A stretch of 64,000 nt of DNA from assembly GCF_029168335.1 (NCBI RefSeq), contig NZ_JARGYC010000006.1, forward strand, positions 1 through 64,000, given 5' to 3'. Shown piece after piece: positions 42,343 through 50,655 of this stretch. Below the pieces are notes generated by a model, which saw only the letters and a list, made by a program, of their open reading frames with translations, was not told the origin of the DNA and searched no databases. A program made the position numbers and the translations under genes. Source of the DNA: Psychromarinibacter sediminicola (lineage in GTDB: Bacteria; Pseudomonadota; Alphaproteobacteria; Rhodobacterales; Rhodobacteraceae). How positions within the stretch are numbered: position 1 is the first letter of the stretch; each line of letters begins with the position of its first letter.

Positions 42343-43035
42343 TCACATGATCCCGAAGGTCTCGAACGCCTCGACCGTGCTCATCCCCTCCTGCAGCGCC
42401 TTGCGCACGGCGCTTTCGCCGCGCACCTTGTCGAGCGCCGCCGCAACGACCTCGCGCTCGCGGTCCCGGGGCACGCAGAGCACGCCGTCGCAATCGCCGA
42501 AGACGATGTCGCCCGGCTCGACCCGGACCCGCCCGATGGCGAGGGGCACGTTGTAGTCGAGCACCTTGCCGCGCGGCGCCTGATCCTGCGCATAGCAGCC
42601 GCGGGCGGCCACCGGCAGGCCCAGTTCGAGGATCTCGTTGCTGTCGCGCACGTAGCCGTCGAGCACCGCGCCCGCGGCCTTCAGGTGCAGCGCGCGGGTC
42701 GACATCAGGCCGCCCCAGAGCGCGTAGTCCGGCGACGCGCCGGTGCAGATATAGACGTCGTCGGGTCCGAGGCTGTCGAGCGCCTCGAACATCAGCCCGA
42801 AGGGTTTGGCCATCAGGGGGGTCCTGGCGCCGTCCGTCGCCTCGTCGAACACGTCCGCCTCCAGCACGGTCATCGCCCGCCCGGCGATGATCATCCGGCG
42901 GTCGAGAACCGCCAGGTAGGGTGGCAGGAACTGGTGGCGCAGCCCCATCCTGTCCATCACGTCGCCGATCACGGCCGAGAACAGCTCGGTCCGCATCAGC
43001 GCGAAAAGTTCGGTATCGGTGGTCCAGTCGGACAT
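42343..43035 (-). CDS. RraA/HMG-aldolase-like protein
   Basis: The 230-residue product of the RraA-like fold has GAVLDGYVRDSNEI (the G-x3-D-G-x2-R-D metal/substrate motif) and RVRVEPGDIVFGDCDGVLCVP. In catabolic operons this family usually cleaves 4-carboxy- or 4-hydroxy-2-oxo acids to pyruvate or oxaloacetate, rather than regulating RNase E. Its presence next to two pyruvate-type aldolases points to 2-oxo-acid chemistry. Confidence 0.78.
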   Translation of the reverse strand: MSDWTTDTELFALMRTELFSAVIGDVMDRMGLRHQFLPPYLAVLDRRMIIAGRAMTVLEADVFDEATDGARTPLMAKPFGLMFEALDSLGPDDVYICTGASPDYALWGGLMSTRALHLKAAGAVLDGYVRDSNEILELGLPVAARGCYAQDQAPRGKVLDYNVPLAIGRVRVEPGDIVFGDCDGVLCVPRDREREVVAAALDKVRGESAVRKALQEGMSTVEAFETFGIM

Positions 43036-43039
43036 GGTC

Positions 43040-43831
43040 TCAGCCCTTTCGCGGATCGTAGCGGACGAGGTTCAGCACATAGCCCCCGTCGATTTCGAGC
43101 GTGGTGCCGGTGATGTAGCCGGCGTCGTCGGAGACGAGAAAGGCCGCGACCTTCGCGACATCCGCGGCGCGTCCGAGGCGGGACAGGGGAATCCAGTCCT
43201 CGAACCTGTGCTTGCCGAAGGCGGCGATCTCGGCGGCGTTCGCGTCGGTCTCGATGGCGCCCGGGGCGATGCCGAGCACGCGGATGCCGTGTTCGGCCCA
43301 TTCCAGGGCCAGGGCCTTGCCGAGCATGCGCAGCCCCGCCTTGCTGACGGCGTAGTGCGTCAGGCCGAGGCGGGAGACCGACTCGTGGATCGACGAGGTG
43401 AACAGGATCACGCCGCCCCGGCCGTCGGCCACCATCCGGCGGGCGGCGGCGCGAGCGCAGACGAAGCCGCCGCGCAGATTGGTGTTCATCACCCGGTCCC
43501 ACTCGGCGAGGTCGAGGTCCATGGCGGCGACGGTGCTTTCCACGCCCGCGTTGTGGATCAGGATGTCGAGGCCGCCGAGCCGGTCGGCACCGGTCCGGAT
43601 CAGTCGTTCGGCCTGGTCGGGGACCGAGATGTCGGCGCGGATCGCATGGGCCGTGCCGGCGCCGGCGGCCGCGTCGAGGCGCGCCGTCAGCGCCTCGGCG
43701 GCCGGCATTTCGGCCGGGTCGTGCGTGTTGATCACCACCCGGGCGCCTTCGGCCACCAGTTCCTGCGCGATCCCGGCGCCGATGCCGCGCGACGATCCGG
43801 TGATAATGGCGCGTTTGCCGGGCAGTCTCAT
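43040..43831 (-). CDS. SDR oxidoreductase of the sugar-acid operon
   Basis: The 263-residue classical SDR has TGSSRGIGAGIAQEL, NAGVE (NAG motif), a serine in TSSIHESVS and YAVSK as the catalytic YxxxK. GGYVLNLVRYDPRKG ends the chain. It probably oxidises or reduces a sugar or aldonate in the pathway. ATGA overlap with the mannonate dehydratase gene upstream. Confidence 0.85.
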   Translation of the reverse strand: MRLPGKRAIITGSSRGIGAGIAQELVAEGARVVINTHDPAEMPAAEALTARLDAAAGAGTAHAIRADISVPDQAERLIRTGADRLGGLDILIHNAGVESTVAAMDLDLAEWDRVMNTNLRGGFVCARAAARRMVADGRGGVILFTSSIHESVSRLGLTHYAVSKAGLRMLGKALALEWAEHGIRVLGIAPGAIETDANAAEIAAFGKHRFEDWIPLSRLGRAADVAKVAAFLVSDDAGYITGTTLEIDGGYVLNLVRYDPRKG

Positions 43832-44895
43832 GCGGGCCGGCCCAGCCGGTCGATCTCTGCCCGCATGTAGCCGAGCGCGAAGGCCATCCCCGCGTGCCAG
43901 GGCGCGTCGCAGGTGACCTGCGGGGTGTGGTCGGGGATCACCGTGCCGTCGAAGCCGTTGCGGTTCAGGATCGACAGGATCCTGGGGATGTCGACGTCGC
44001 CCTCGTCGATGAAGACCTCGTGATACTCCGGCACCTTGCCGCGGACGTTGCGCAGGTGGACATAGCCCACGCGGCCGTCGCGGCTCCAGCGGTCGACATC
44101 GGCGTAGATGTCGCCTTCGGACATCTCCGAGAGCGAGCCGATGCACAGTTCGGCGCGGTTCGCGCGGGACGGGTTGTCGGCAAACATCTTGTCGTAGAAC
44201 CGCGGCTGCCAGACCAGCCGCGCGTGCCCGCGCATCGTCGGCATCGGGGGATCGTCGGGGTGGGCCGCCAGCTGCACACCCGCCGCCTCCGCGACGGGAA
44301 GGATCGCGTCGTGGAAGGCGTGCAGGTTGGCCCAGAGCGTCTCGTGGTCGACGGGCGGTATCGTGCCCTCCGGCGCCTCCGGGTCGTAGACCATGTTCCA
44401 GATCATCCCGTTCGGGATCGGGTCCAGGCCCAGGGCATCGGACTCGACGAAGCCGACGCTGGTGGCCCCGCCCCGGGCGAAGGCCCCCGCGCTCCATCCC
44501 GCGACGCCGGCGATGGAGAAGTTGTAGCCCATGACCGGGATGCCGACGGCGCCCATGTTGCGGATGATCTGCGCGATGAAATCGAGCTGCGCGTCGCGGC
44601 GCGGCCCGCCGAGCGGCACGTCGTACCAGAGGCCGGGATCGAAGTTCTCGATCGCGGCGAATTCCAGGCCGGCGGCGTTCATCTCGGATTTGAGCCGGGC
44701 CAGGGTGTCGCGCGACCAGACCGATCTGTCGCCCCGGGTGACGCCCCAGCCCATCGCGGTCTGTCCGGGGAGCCGGGGGCCGTCGGCGAAGTAGTCGGTC
44801 AGGTGCGCCACGATGTGGGTCGCGCCGCATTGCCGGGCGAACGCGTAGTTCTCCGCCGTCAGCATGTGCTTGTAGAGGCCGAGGCCGAGTTTCAT
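43828..44895 (-). CDS. Mannonate dehydratase-like protein (UxuA family)
   Basis: The 355-residue TIM-barrel protein carries UxuA signatures: AAHPDDPPMP, LCIGSLSEM (Cys region), VGYVHLRNV, YHEVFIDEGDVD and VIPDHTPQV. UxuA dehydrates D-mannonate to 2-keto-3-deoxygluconate with Mn or Fe. The protein is about 40 residues shorter than E. coli UxuA, so the substrate may be a related aldonate. The product would be a substrate for a DapA-family aldolase, two of which are encoded just upstream in the operon. Confidence 0.82.
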   Translation of the reverse strand: MKLGLGLYKHMLTAENYAFARQCGATHIVAHLTDYFADGPRLPGQTAMGWGVTRGDRSVWSRDTLARLKSEMNAAGLEFAAIENFDPGLWYDVPLGGPRRDAQLDFIAQIIRNMGAVGIPVMGYNFSIAGVAGWSAGAFARGGATSVGFVESDALGLDPIPNGMIWNMVYDPEAPEGTIPPVDHETLWANLHAFHDAILPVAEAAGVQLAAHPDDPPMPTMRGHARLVWQPRFYDKMFADNPSRANRAELCIGSLSEMSEGDIYADVDRWSRDGRVGYVHLRNVRGKVPEYHEVFIDEGDVDIPRILSILNRNGFDGTVIPDHTPQVTCDAPWHAGMAFALGYMRAEIDRLGRPA

Positions 44896-44967
44896 GTCCT
44901 ACCCTTTCCTTCTACGCCGGCATTCGGTGTCCGCTGTCGCCCGCCGGGCCGAAAGGCGCCGCGCGGT

Positions 44968-45903
44968 TCAGGCCACATCGGCGAGCACCGTCTGAACGAG
45001 CGCCCGGGCGTCCGGCATGGCCCGGTCGATGGCGTCCTGCGGGCAGGCGAGATGCGGCCAGAGCATGTACCGCCCGACCGGCGCCCAGCCGCCTAGCACC
45101 GCCAACATCTTGTCGAGCGCCGCGTTGGACACGCCGCATTGCGTGACGAGGGGGACGACGTATCTGTCCAGGAACGCGCGGACACGGGCCTCGTGTTCGA
45201 CGGCCCGCGCCGGAGCGCTTTCCGCGAGGGTCCAGATCCGACCGGCGGCGCGCGGCGACAGGCAGGCGACGTTGGAATAGGCGCCGTCCGCGCCGAGGGG
45301 GCGTCCGAACGCCACCGTGTGCCCCGGCACGAAGACCGAGAAATCGGGGAGGCGCTCGCGACGGTCCTTATACCAGTCCGCATCTCCGCCGGGAAGCTTC
45401 GCGCCGACGATACCCGGCGCGATCCGGCGCAGCTCGGCGATCTCCGACAGGGAAAGCCGGATCTTCGCATGGGGCGGGTTGTAGAGGATCAGGGACAGCC
45501 CGTCGGCCGCCTCCTGCATGCCCTCCGCGAAGCGCGCCAGCTCCGCCATCGAATGCGGCCACCAGTCCGGCAGGATGAACTGCGCGCCCGAGGCGCCGAC
45601 GGTGCGGATGCGCGCCAGCCGGTCCCGCGACACCCGCGGGTTGGGGTGGCTGACGCCGATCTGGAACGGCATCTTCGCGTCGACGGCCCGGCGCGCGACG
45701 AGTTCCGTCACCCGATCGAACTCCGCCTCGGTCTGGAGGTGGAATTCGCCCGCCGTCCCGTTCGTGTAGATCCCCGCGACCCCGCTGTCGCAGAGCAGCC
45801 GGACCTCCTCGTCGAGCGCGTCGCAGTCGATCTCGCCCGCCGCCGTGACCGGCAGCAGGACCGTCCCCCAGATGCCGGTCGGACGCTCCGGCCCCGCGCT
45901 CAC
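44968..45903 (-). CDS. DapA-family aldolase/dehydratase
   Basis: The 311-residue class I TIM-barrel protein starts at GTG 45903 in a GTGA overlap with the upstream nanA-like gene. NGTAGE (48-53) binds the carboxylate; Y141 (LYNPPHAK) and Schiff-base K169 (VGAKLPGGD) are in place. It could be a 2-keto-3-deoxy-gluconate-type aldolase, acting after the dehydratase, or a keto-deoxy acid dehydratase. The exact substrate cannot be told. Confidence 0.8.
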   Translation of the reverse strand: MSAGPERPTGIWGTVLLPVTAAGEIDCDALDEEVRLLCDSGVAGIYTNGTAGEFHLQTEAEFDRVTELVARRAVDAKMPFQIGVSHPNPRVSRDRLARIRTVGASGAQFILPDWWPHSMAELARFAEGMQEAADGLSLILYNPPHAKIRLSLSEIAELRRIAPGIVGAKLPGGDADWYKDRRERLPDFSVFVPGHTVAFGRPLGADGAYSNVACLSPRAAGRIWTLAESAPARAVEHEARVRAFLDRYVVPLVTQCGVSNAALDKMLAVLGGWAPVGRYMLWPHLACPQDAIDRAMPDARALVQTVLADVA

Positions 45904-46787
45904 CCCTCGGCCCTCCAGTCGAGGAGTGGGCGGATCGCCGCGGCCAGCACCTCGCGGTCGCCTTGCACCAGTTTCCGGAACGGCCGGCGGCACTGGCCGA
46001 TCCCGACGCCCATCAGCTCCAGGATCGCCTTGGCGCCGGGCATCACCCCGACCCTGATCAGACCGTCGATGGCCGTGTTCGCGATGCGCTGAAGCCGGCG
46101 TGCCTCGTCCATCCGGTCCGCCCGGATCTCGGAGGCGAGCCGCATGAAGAGATCGCCCATGAAGTTGTAGGTCGTCCCGATCCCGCCCTGCGCGCCGCTG
46201 GCCATGCCGGCGACGAACATCTCGTCATAGCCGTTATAGACCACGGTTTCGGGGAACGCGGTGCGGATCCGTTCGAGCTGATACATGTCCGACGAGGTGT
46301 GCTTGAGCCCGGCGATGTTCGGATGCGAGAGCAGAAGCTTGAACTCGTCCATGGTGAACGCGGCCGAGATCGCCGGGAAATTGTAGATCACCAGCGGCAG
46401 CGCGGCGGCGTCGGCGATCTCGCAATAGTGGGCGATCACCTCGGACCGGGAGAACGGGTAGTAGAAGGGCGAGATTGCCGACACCGCGGCATAGCCGGAC
46501 TCTGCCGCGGTCTCGGCCAGGGCCAGGACATCCGCCGTCGAGGCGGCGCCGACATGGGCGATCAGCTCGAACCTGCCGCCCGCGGCCTCGGACACGGCCG
46601 TCAGGTAGTCCGCCCGTTCGGTGCGCGACTGAAGCATCGCCTCCCCGGAACTGCCCCCCACATACAGCCCGTCCACGCCATGTTCCTGCTGGAGGTCGAT
46701 CAGGCGCAGGGCCGCGTCAACGTCGATCGACTCGTCCGCGGCGAAGGGCGTCAGGAGCGAGGTATATATGCCGGGTCTGAGTGCCAT
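45900..46787 (-). CDS. nanA: N-acetylneuraminate lyase-like aldolase
   Basis: The 295-residue class I aldolase resembles NanA: GGSSGE (44-49), Y135 in YNFPA, Schiff-base K162 in LKHTSSDMY, GYDEM and GGIGTTYNFMGDL, with nearly the numbering of E. coli NanA. It would cleave sialic acid or a related 2-keto-3-deoxy acid into pyruvate and an aldehyde sugar. No nanE, nanK, nagA or nagB gene accompanies it, so the substrate may not be sialic acid. The gene symbol is tentative. Confidence 0.75.
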   Translation of the reverse strand: MALRPGIYTSLLTPFAADESIDVDAALRLIDLQQEHGVDGLYVGGSSGEAMLQSRTERADYLTAVSEAAGGRFELIAHVGAASTADVLALAETAAESGYAAVSAISPFYYPFSRSEVIAHYCEIADAAALPLVIYNFPAISAAFTMDEFKLLLSHPNIAGLKHTSSDMYQLERIRTAFPETVVYNGYDEMFVAGMASGAQGGIGTTYNFMGDLFMRLASEIRADRMDEARRLQRIANTAIDGLIRVGVMPGAKAILELMGVGIGQCRRPFRKLVQGDREVLAAAIRPLLDWRAEG

Positions 46788-46810
46788 GATCGCTTTCCGT
46801 TATGCCCGGC

Positions 46811-48079
46811 TCACATCAGCGTTCGCGGCAGATACGTGACCAGGGAGGGGAAGAAGATGAGCAGGAGGAGAACGACGAACAGCGGCAACAGGAACGGCAG
46901 AACGCCGATCGCCAGATCCCGGAAGGGGATCCGCGCCACCGACGACACGACGAACAGCGCGACCCCCATCGGCGGGGTCAGGATGCCGACCATGAGATTG
47001 AAGACCACCACGATCCCGAAATGGATCGGGTCGATGCCATAGCTTCGGGCCGCCGGCACCAGCACCGGAACGATCAGGAGCAGGATCGCGAGCGTATCGA
47101 CGAATGTCCCAAGCAGGATCAGCATCAGGCTTACGATCAGCAGGAAGGCCACGGGGCTTTCCGAGAACGACAGGAAGAACTGCGCGAATTCCTGCGGCAC
47201 CTGCTCGCGCGCCATGATGTAGCCGAACAGCGAGACCCCCATGATCAAGAGGCCGACGGCCGAGGTGTAGATCACGGTGTCGCGCATCGCCTCGGCCAGC
47301 TTGGCCAGCGTCAGTTCACCATAGACCACGAAGCCGAGAAACAGCGCGTAGCTCGCCGCGACCACCGCCGCCTCGGTGGGCGAGAAGATGCCGCCGAAGA
47401 TGCCGCCGATGATGATGAACGGCGTCATCAGCGGAACGAGCGCGCGCAGGAAGACCTTGCCGATCTGCCGCAGGGGCGGCCGCGGCTCTTTCGGATACCC
47501 CCGGCGCCGGGCGATGATATACACCGTCACCATCAGCGTCAGGGCGCAGATCAGGCCGGGCACGATACCGCCCAGGAACAGGCCGCCGATCGAGGTGCTG
47601 GCGATGACCCCGTAGATCACCAGCGGGATGGAGGGCGGAACCAGCGGGCCGATGATCGCCGAGGCGGCGGTCAGGGAACCCGCGAACCGGTCGTCGTAGC
47701 CGGCATCCCGCATCGCCTTGATCTCCAGCTGGCCCAGCCCCGCCGCATCGGCGACCGCCGAGCCGGACATGCCCGAGAACAGCAGGCTCGCCAGGACGTT
47801 GACGTGGCCCAGCCCGCCGGTGATGTGCCCGACGAGCGACTTGGCGAAGTCGAATATCCGCTCGGTGACGCCGGAGATGTTCATCAGCTGCGCGGTGAGG
47901 ATGAAGAACGGCACCGCGAGCAGCGGGAAGGAGTTCAGCCCCGCGACCATGCGCTGCGCCGCGAAGTTGATCCCCATGCCGTTCACCAGCATGTAGATCA
48001 CCGAGGCGACGATCAGCGTGAAGGCGACCGGCATTCCGGCCAGCAGCAGGGCGAACCAGCCTGCGAAGAGCGTCGGCAT
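46811..48079 (-). CDS. TRAP transporter large permease (DctM/SiaM type)
   Basis: The 422-residue protein has about 11-12 membrane helices. It has conserved DctM blocks: MSGSAVADAAGLG, AASAIIGPLVPPSIPLVIYG and ILTPPMGVALFVVSSV. It is the secondary-transport domain that couples Na+ flow to solute import with the small subunit and binding protein. ATG 48079 overlaps the stop of the small-subunit gene by one base. Confidence 0.92.
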   Translation of the reverse strand: MPTLFAGWFALLLAGMPVAFTLIVASVIYMLVNGMGINFAAQRMVAGLNSFPLLAVPFFILTAQLMNISGVTERIFDFAKSLVGHITGGLGHVNVLASLLFSGMSGSAVADAAGLGQLEIKAMRDAGYDDRFAGSLTAASAIIGPLVPPSIPLVIYGVIASTSIGGLFLGGIVPGLICALTLMVTVYIIARRRGYPKEPRPPLRQIGKVFLRALVPLMTPFIIIGGIFGGIFSPTEAAVVAASYALFLGFVVYGELTLAKLAEAMRDTVIYTSAVGLLIMGVSLFGYIMAREQVPQEFAQFFLSFSESPVAFLLIVSLMLILLGTFVDTLAILLLIVPVLVPAARSYGIDPIHFGIVVVFNLMVGILTPPMGVALFVVSSVARIPFRDLAIGVLPFLLPLFVVLLLLIFFPSLVTYLPRTLM

Positions 48080-48585
48080 CAGGCGGCCTCGCCGGTGTCT
48101 TCGACCTCGCCGCGGATCAGCGCGACGACGTCCTGGGTGAAAATGAAGGCGACGCGCAGGGCCATCAGCACGGCACCGACGGGCAGCGCGCCGTACAGCA
48201 GCGACTCCGGCACGCGCAGGGCCACGGACATCACGCTGTGGGCCCGCATCGTGCCGAGCGTCCCGTACCACGCCAGCACCGCGAGGCAGCCGAAGATCGC
48301 GACGTGAAACACCAGCTGCAGCGCCAGGCGCAGGCGGACCGGCAGGAGCATGTAGAAGACGTCCATGGTGATATGCGACCTCGACCGGACCACGTCGGCA
48401 CTGCCGATGGCGACCATCCAGACATAGAGATACCGCGCGGCCTCCTCGGTCCAGAACAGCGGGTCGCGCAGGACGAAGCGGGTGATGATCTGAAGCGCGA
48501 TCGACAGGAACACCAGGGCCAGAAGAAGCATGCCCATCGTCTGTTCCGCGCGCAGGATCCTATGTGCGATCCCGTTCATGGACAT
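48079..48585 (-). CDS. TRAP transporter small permease (DctQ type)
   Basis: The 168-residue product has four membrane helices (LLLALVFLSIALQIITRF onwards) and the DctQ element FWTEEAARYLYVWMVAIGS. It pairs with the large permease. The gene follows the binding-protein gene after a hairpin-bearing gap of 78 bases. Confidence 0.9.
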   Translation of the reverse strand: MSMNGIAHRILRAEQTMGMLLLALVFLSIALQIITRFVLRDPLFWTEEAARYLYVWMVAIGSADVVRSRSHITMDVFYMLLPVRLRLALQLVFHVAIFGCLAVLAWYGTLGTMRAHSVMSVALRVPESLLYGALPVGAVLMALRVAFIFTQDVVALIRGEVEDTGEAA

Positions 48586-48631
48586 GGCTCTGACGTCGTC
48601 CCGGAAGCTGCTCGGTGCCGATCGGCGGTTC

Positions 48632-48657
48632 GGCGCCCGCCGGGTGCGGCGGGCGCC
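48632..48657 (-). terminator. Intercistronic hairpin after the TRAP binding-protein gene
   Basis: GGCGCCCGCC (48632-48641) and GGCGGGCGCC (48648-48657) form perfect 10-bp arms with a 6-base loop, 6 bases past the binding-protein stop. Such hairpins stabilise the upstream mRNA so that the binding protein is made in excess. Confidence 0.6.
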
Positions 48658-48663
48658 TTCGGG

Positions 48664-49638
48664 TCAGTCACCGGCAAGCCCGGTCAGGGAGGCGACCGTG
48701 CCGTCGCCGAAGCGCTCGTCGAGGTCGGCATAGACTGACGCCATCAGTTCGCTCAGGGCCGCGCGATCCGGCTCTGTCACGGTGGCGCCCTCGGCCTCGA
48801 AGTCGGCGATGAGGCTCGCCTCGCGCTCGCGGACGACCCGGTCGTTCACGTCGCCACCGGCTTCGAAGGCCGCCGTCACCAGCGCCTTGTCCTCTTCGCT
48901 GAGCGTGTCCCAGGTCGCCGCCGAGGCGATGATGGCCTGATCCTGCACGAGGTGTCCGGTCAGGGCGAGATGCGACTGCACCTCCATGAACCCCATCGAG
49001 TCGATGGTCGGCAGCGGGTTCTCCTGCCCGTCGACCTGGTTGGTCTGCAGCGCCAGGTAGACCTCGGCGAAGGCCACCGGCGTCGGGCTGGCCCCCATCG
49101 CCCGCGCCCATGACAAGAGCGGCGCAGAGTTCGGAACCCGCAGGCGCATCCCGTCGAAGTCCGCGGCACTCTCGATCGCCGCGTTCGACGTGGTGTGGCG
49201 CGTCCCGAAATACCAGTCGTCGATGATCAGCAGCCCGTGCTCGCTGCGAAGCTCGTCCTGGATGCTCTGCCCCCAGTCGGAGGCGATCATCGCCTGCAGG
49301 TGCTCGAAGTCCTGTGCGACATAGGGCGTATCCGCGACAATGGCGCGTTCGACCCAGGGGTTCATGCCGCCGAAGGGGTTCAGCGTGAAGTCCAGCTCGC
49401 CGAGCTTCAGCTGTTCCATCATCTCGGTGAAGTTGCCGAGCTGCGAGTTGGGGAAGATCTCCAGCGTGATGCGCCCGTCCGAGCTTTCTTCCAGCACGCG
49501 CGCGGCCTCGACCACGCCCTGGTGCTGAGGGTCGCCTTCGGTCCCCTGCATGCCGAGCCTGAGCGTTATCTGATCCTGCGCCAGGACCGGCATGGCGAGG
49601 CCGATGGCCAACACCCCTCCGAGTGCAAAATGTTTCAT
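48664..49638 (-). CDS. TRAP transporter solute-binding protein (DctP/SiaP type)
   Basis: The 324-residue product has a signal peptide (ALGGVLAIGLAMPVLAQ). DctP family signatures include GMRLRVPNSAPLLSWARAMG (the Arg that binds the substrate carboxylate) and PVAFAEVYLALQTNQVDGQENP. It captures an organic acid in the periplasm. The start is strongly supported by AGGAGGAGACGAC before ATG; it overlaps the regulator gene by ATGA. Confidence 0.92.
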   Translation of the reverse strand: MKHFALGGVLAIGLAMPVLAQDQITLRLGMQGTEGDPQHQGVVEAARVLEESSDGRITLEIFPNSQLGNFTEMMEQLKLGELDFTLNPFGGMNPWVERAIVADTPYVAQDFEHLQAMIASDWGQSIQDELRSEHGLLIIDDWYFGTRHTTSNAAIESAADFDGMRLRVPNSAPLLSWARAMGASPTPVAFAEVYLALQTNQVDGQENPLPTIDSMGFMEVQSHLALTGHLVQDQAIIASAATWDTLSEEDKALVTAAFEAGGDVNDRVVREREASLIADFEAEGATVTEPDRAALSELMASVYADLDERFGDGTVASLTGLAGD

Positions 49639-50345
49639 GTCGTCTCCTCCTGTTGGGTAGTCCTTTTCTGATTGAACCGCCGCTGCGCATGTTCCAGGTG
49701 ATCGCGCATCGCATCCGCGGCGGCTTCGGGCTCGCGGCGGCGTATCGCATCGACGATCCTCTGATGCCCCGCGAAGGACTGCCGATTGCCCTGCTCTGCC
49801 GCGGACGGCAGGGTGCGCCGGTTGATCATCCAGTCGACGATCGCCTCGTGCATCGCCACGAAAATCGGATTGCCGGGTATCTCCGTCAGCACCCGGTGGA
49901 ATGCGACATCGGTGATGGCGAAGGCCCTGGCGCGCGGAATTGCGCGTTCGTTATCCTCCAGCGCGGCTTCCAGGGCGGCGATCTGGTCCGGCGTGGCGTG
50001 GCGCGCCGCGTGATGCGCGACGCTGACCTCGAGGAACTCGCGGGCCTGTTCGAAATGCTCCACCCCGCTGGGCTGGTCGAGCAGGAGGTTCGCGGTGCCG
50101 GCGAGCGCCGACATCATGTCCCGCATCGTCGGGCGCGTGACGCGCGGACGTTCGCCGGTGTGAATCCGGACGAGCCCCATGCGTTCGAGAGAGAACAGGG
50201 CCTCGCGGATCGACGGCCGCCCGACATCGAAGAGTTCCATCAGGTCGCGTTCCGACGGCAGGTGGCTGCCCTCGGGATAGATCTCGTCCCGGATCATCTC
50301 TTCCAGCCTGAGCCGGACATCGTCTGACAACTTCCGCCGCTTCAT
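49635..50345 (-). CDS. GntR/FadR-subfamily regulator, NanR-like
   Basis: The product has about 236 residues. Its N-terminal winged helix reads RRKLSDDVRLRLEEMI ... LPSERDLMELFDVGRPSIREAL, close to E. coli NanR, followed by an FCD ligand domain with several histidines (SVAHHAARH, DVAFHRVL, GHQRIVDAI) that would bind a metal. ATG 50345 has GGACGG upstream; ATG 50372 is an alternative start. It heads the ten-gene operon and most likely represses it through the tandem operators at 50380-50415. Confidence 0.85.
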   Translation of the reverse strand: MKRRKLSDDVRLRLEEMIRDEIYPEGSHLPSERDLMELFDVGRPSIREALFSLERMGLVRIHTGERPRVTRPTMRDMMSALAGTANLLLDQPSGVEHFEQAREFLEVSVAHHAARHATPDQIAALEAALEDNERAIPRARAFAITDVAFHRVLTEIPGNPIFVAMHEAIVDWMINRRTLPSAAEQGNRQSFAGHQRIVDAIRRREPEAAADAMRDHLEHAQRRFNQKRTTQQEETT

Positions 50346-50655
50346 ATCCGTCCGAATTCCCGATCTGCGCATTTAGGTATTAAGGTGTTATACCAGTTGT
50401 TAAGGTATTATACCAAAACTGTCAAACGCAATCGCGGGACGTCCGTAAGTCTTTGAAATAAGGAATTTTATCCCTGAGAGGTCGAAGCGCGCCGCAGGCC
50501 GACCCCTGAAGGATGCGCCACCGCTGCCCCGTCACACGAAGGCGCCGGACGCCCCGACCCTCCCCTCACGACCCTTGCGTCCGCACACGGCGTTGGACGC
50601 AAGGCGGCGACTCATGCAGGCTGCGCCGGACCTGCCAAACGTCGGAGACCTTTCC
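50346..50655. other. Divergent intergenic region
   Basis: No gene is seen. It holds the operators above and an AT-rich stretch at 50416-50476. A perfect hairpin CCTTGCGTCC / GGACGCAAGG (50573-50582, 50595-50604; 12-base loop) lies about 50 bases before the next plus-strand gene, in its probable leader. Confidence 0.55.
50380..50425 (-). promoter_or_regulatory. Tandem NanR-type operators with promoter
   Basis: TTAAGGTGTTATACCA (50380-50395) and TTAAGGTATTATACCA (50400-50415) differ by one base and are exactly 20 bp apart. On the minus strand they read TGGTATAA(C/T)ACCTTAA. E. coli NanR binds GGTATA repeats, so the match to the regulator type is good. TTGACA (50425-50420, minus) lies just upstream, with TAACAA 17 bases on as a weak -10; the 50400-50415 operator sits between the two boxes. 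Confidence 0.7.

Noticed and set aside
41275-50345. Calling the operon a sialic-acid catabolism cluster
   Set aside because: NanA-, NanR- and SiaP-like genes suggest it, but NanE, NanK, NagA and NagB are missing, while dehydratase and lactonase genes are present.
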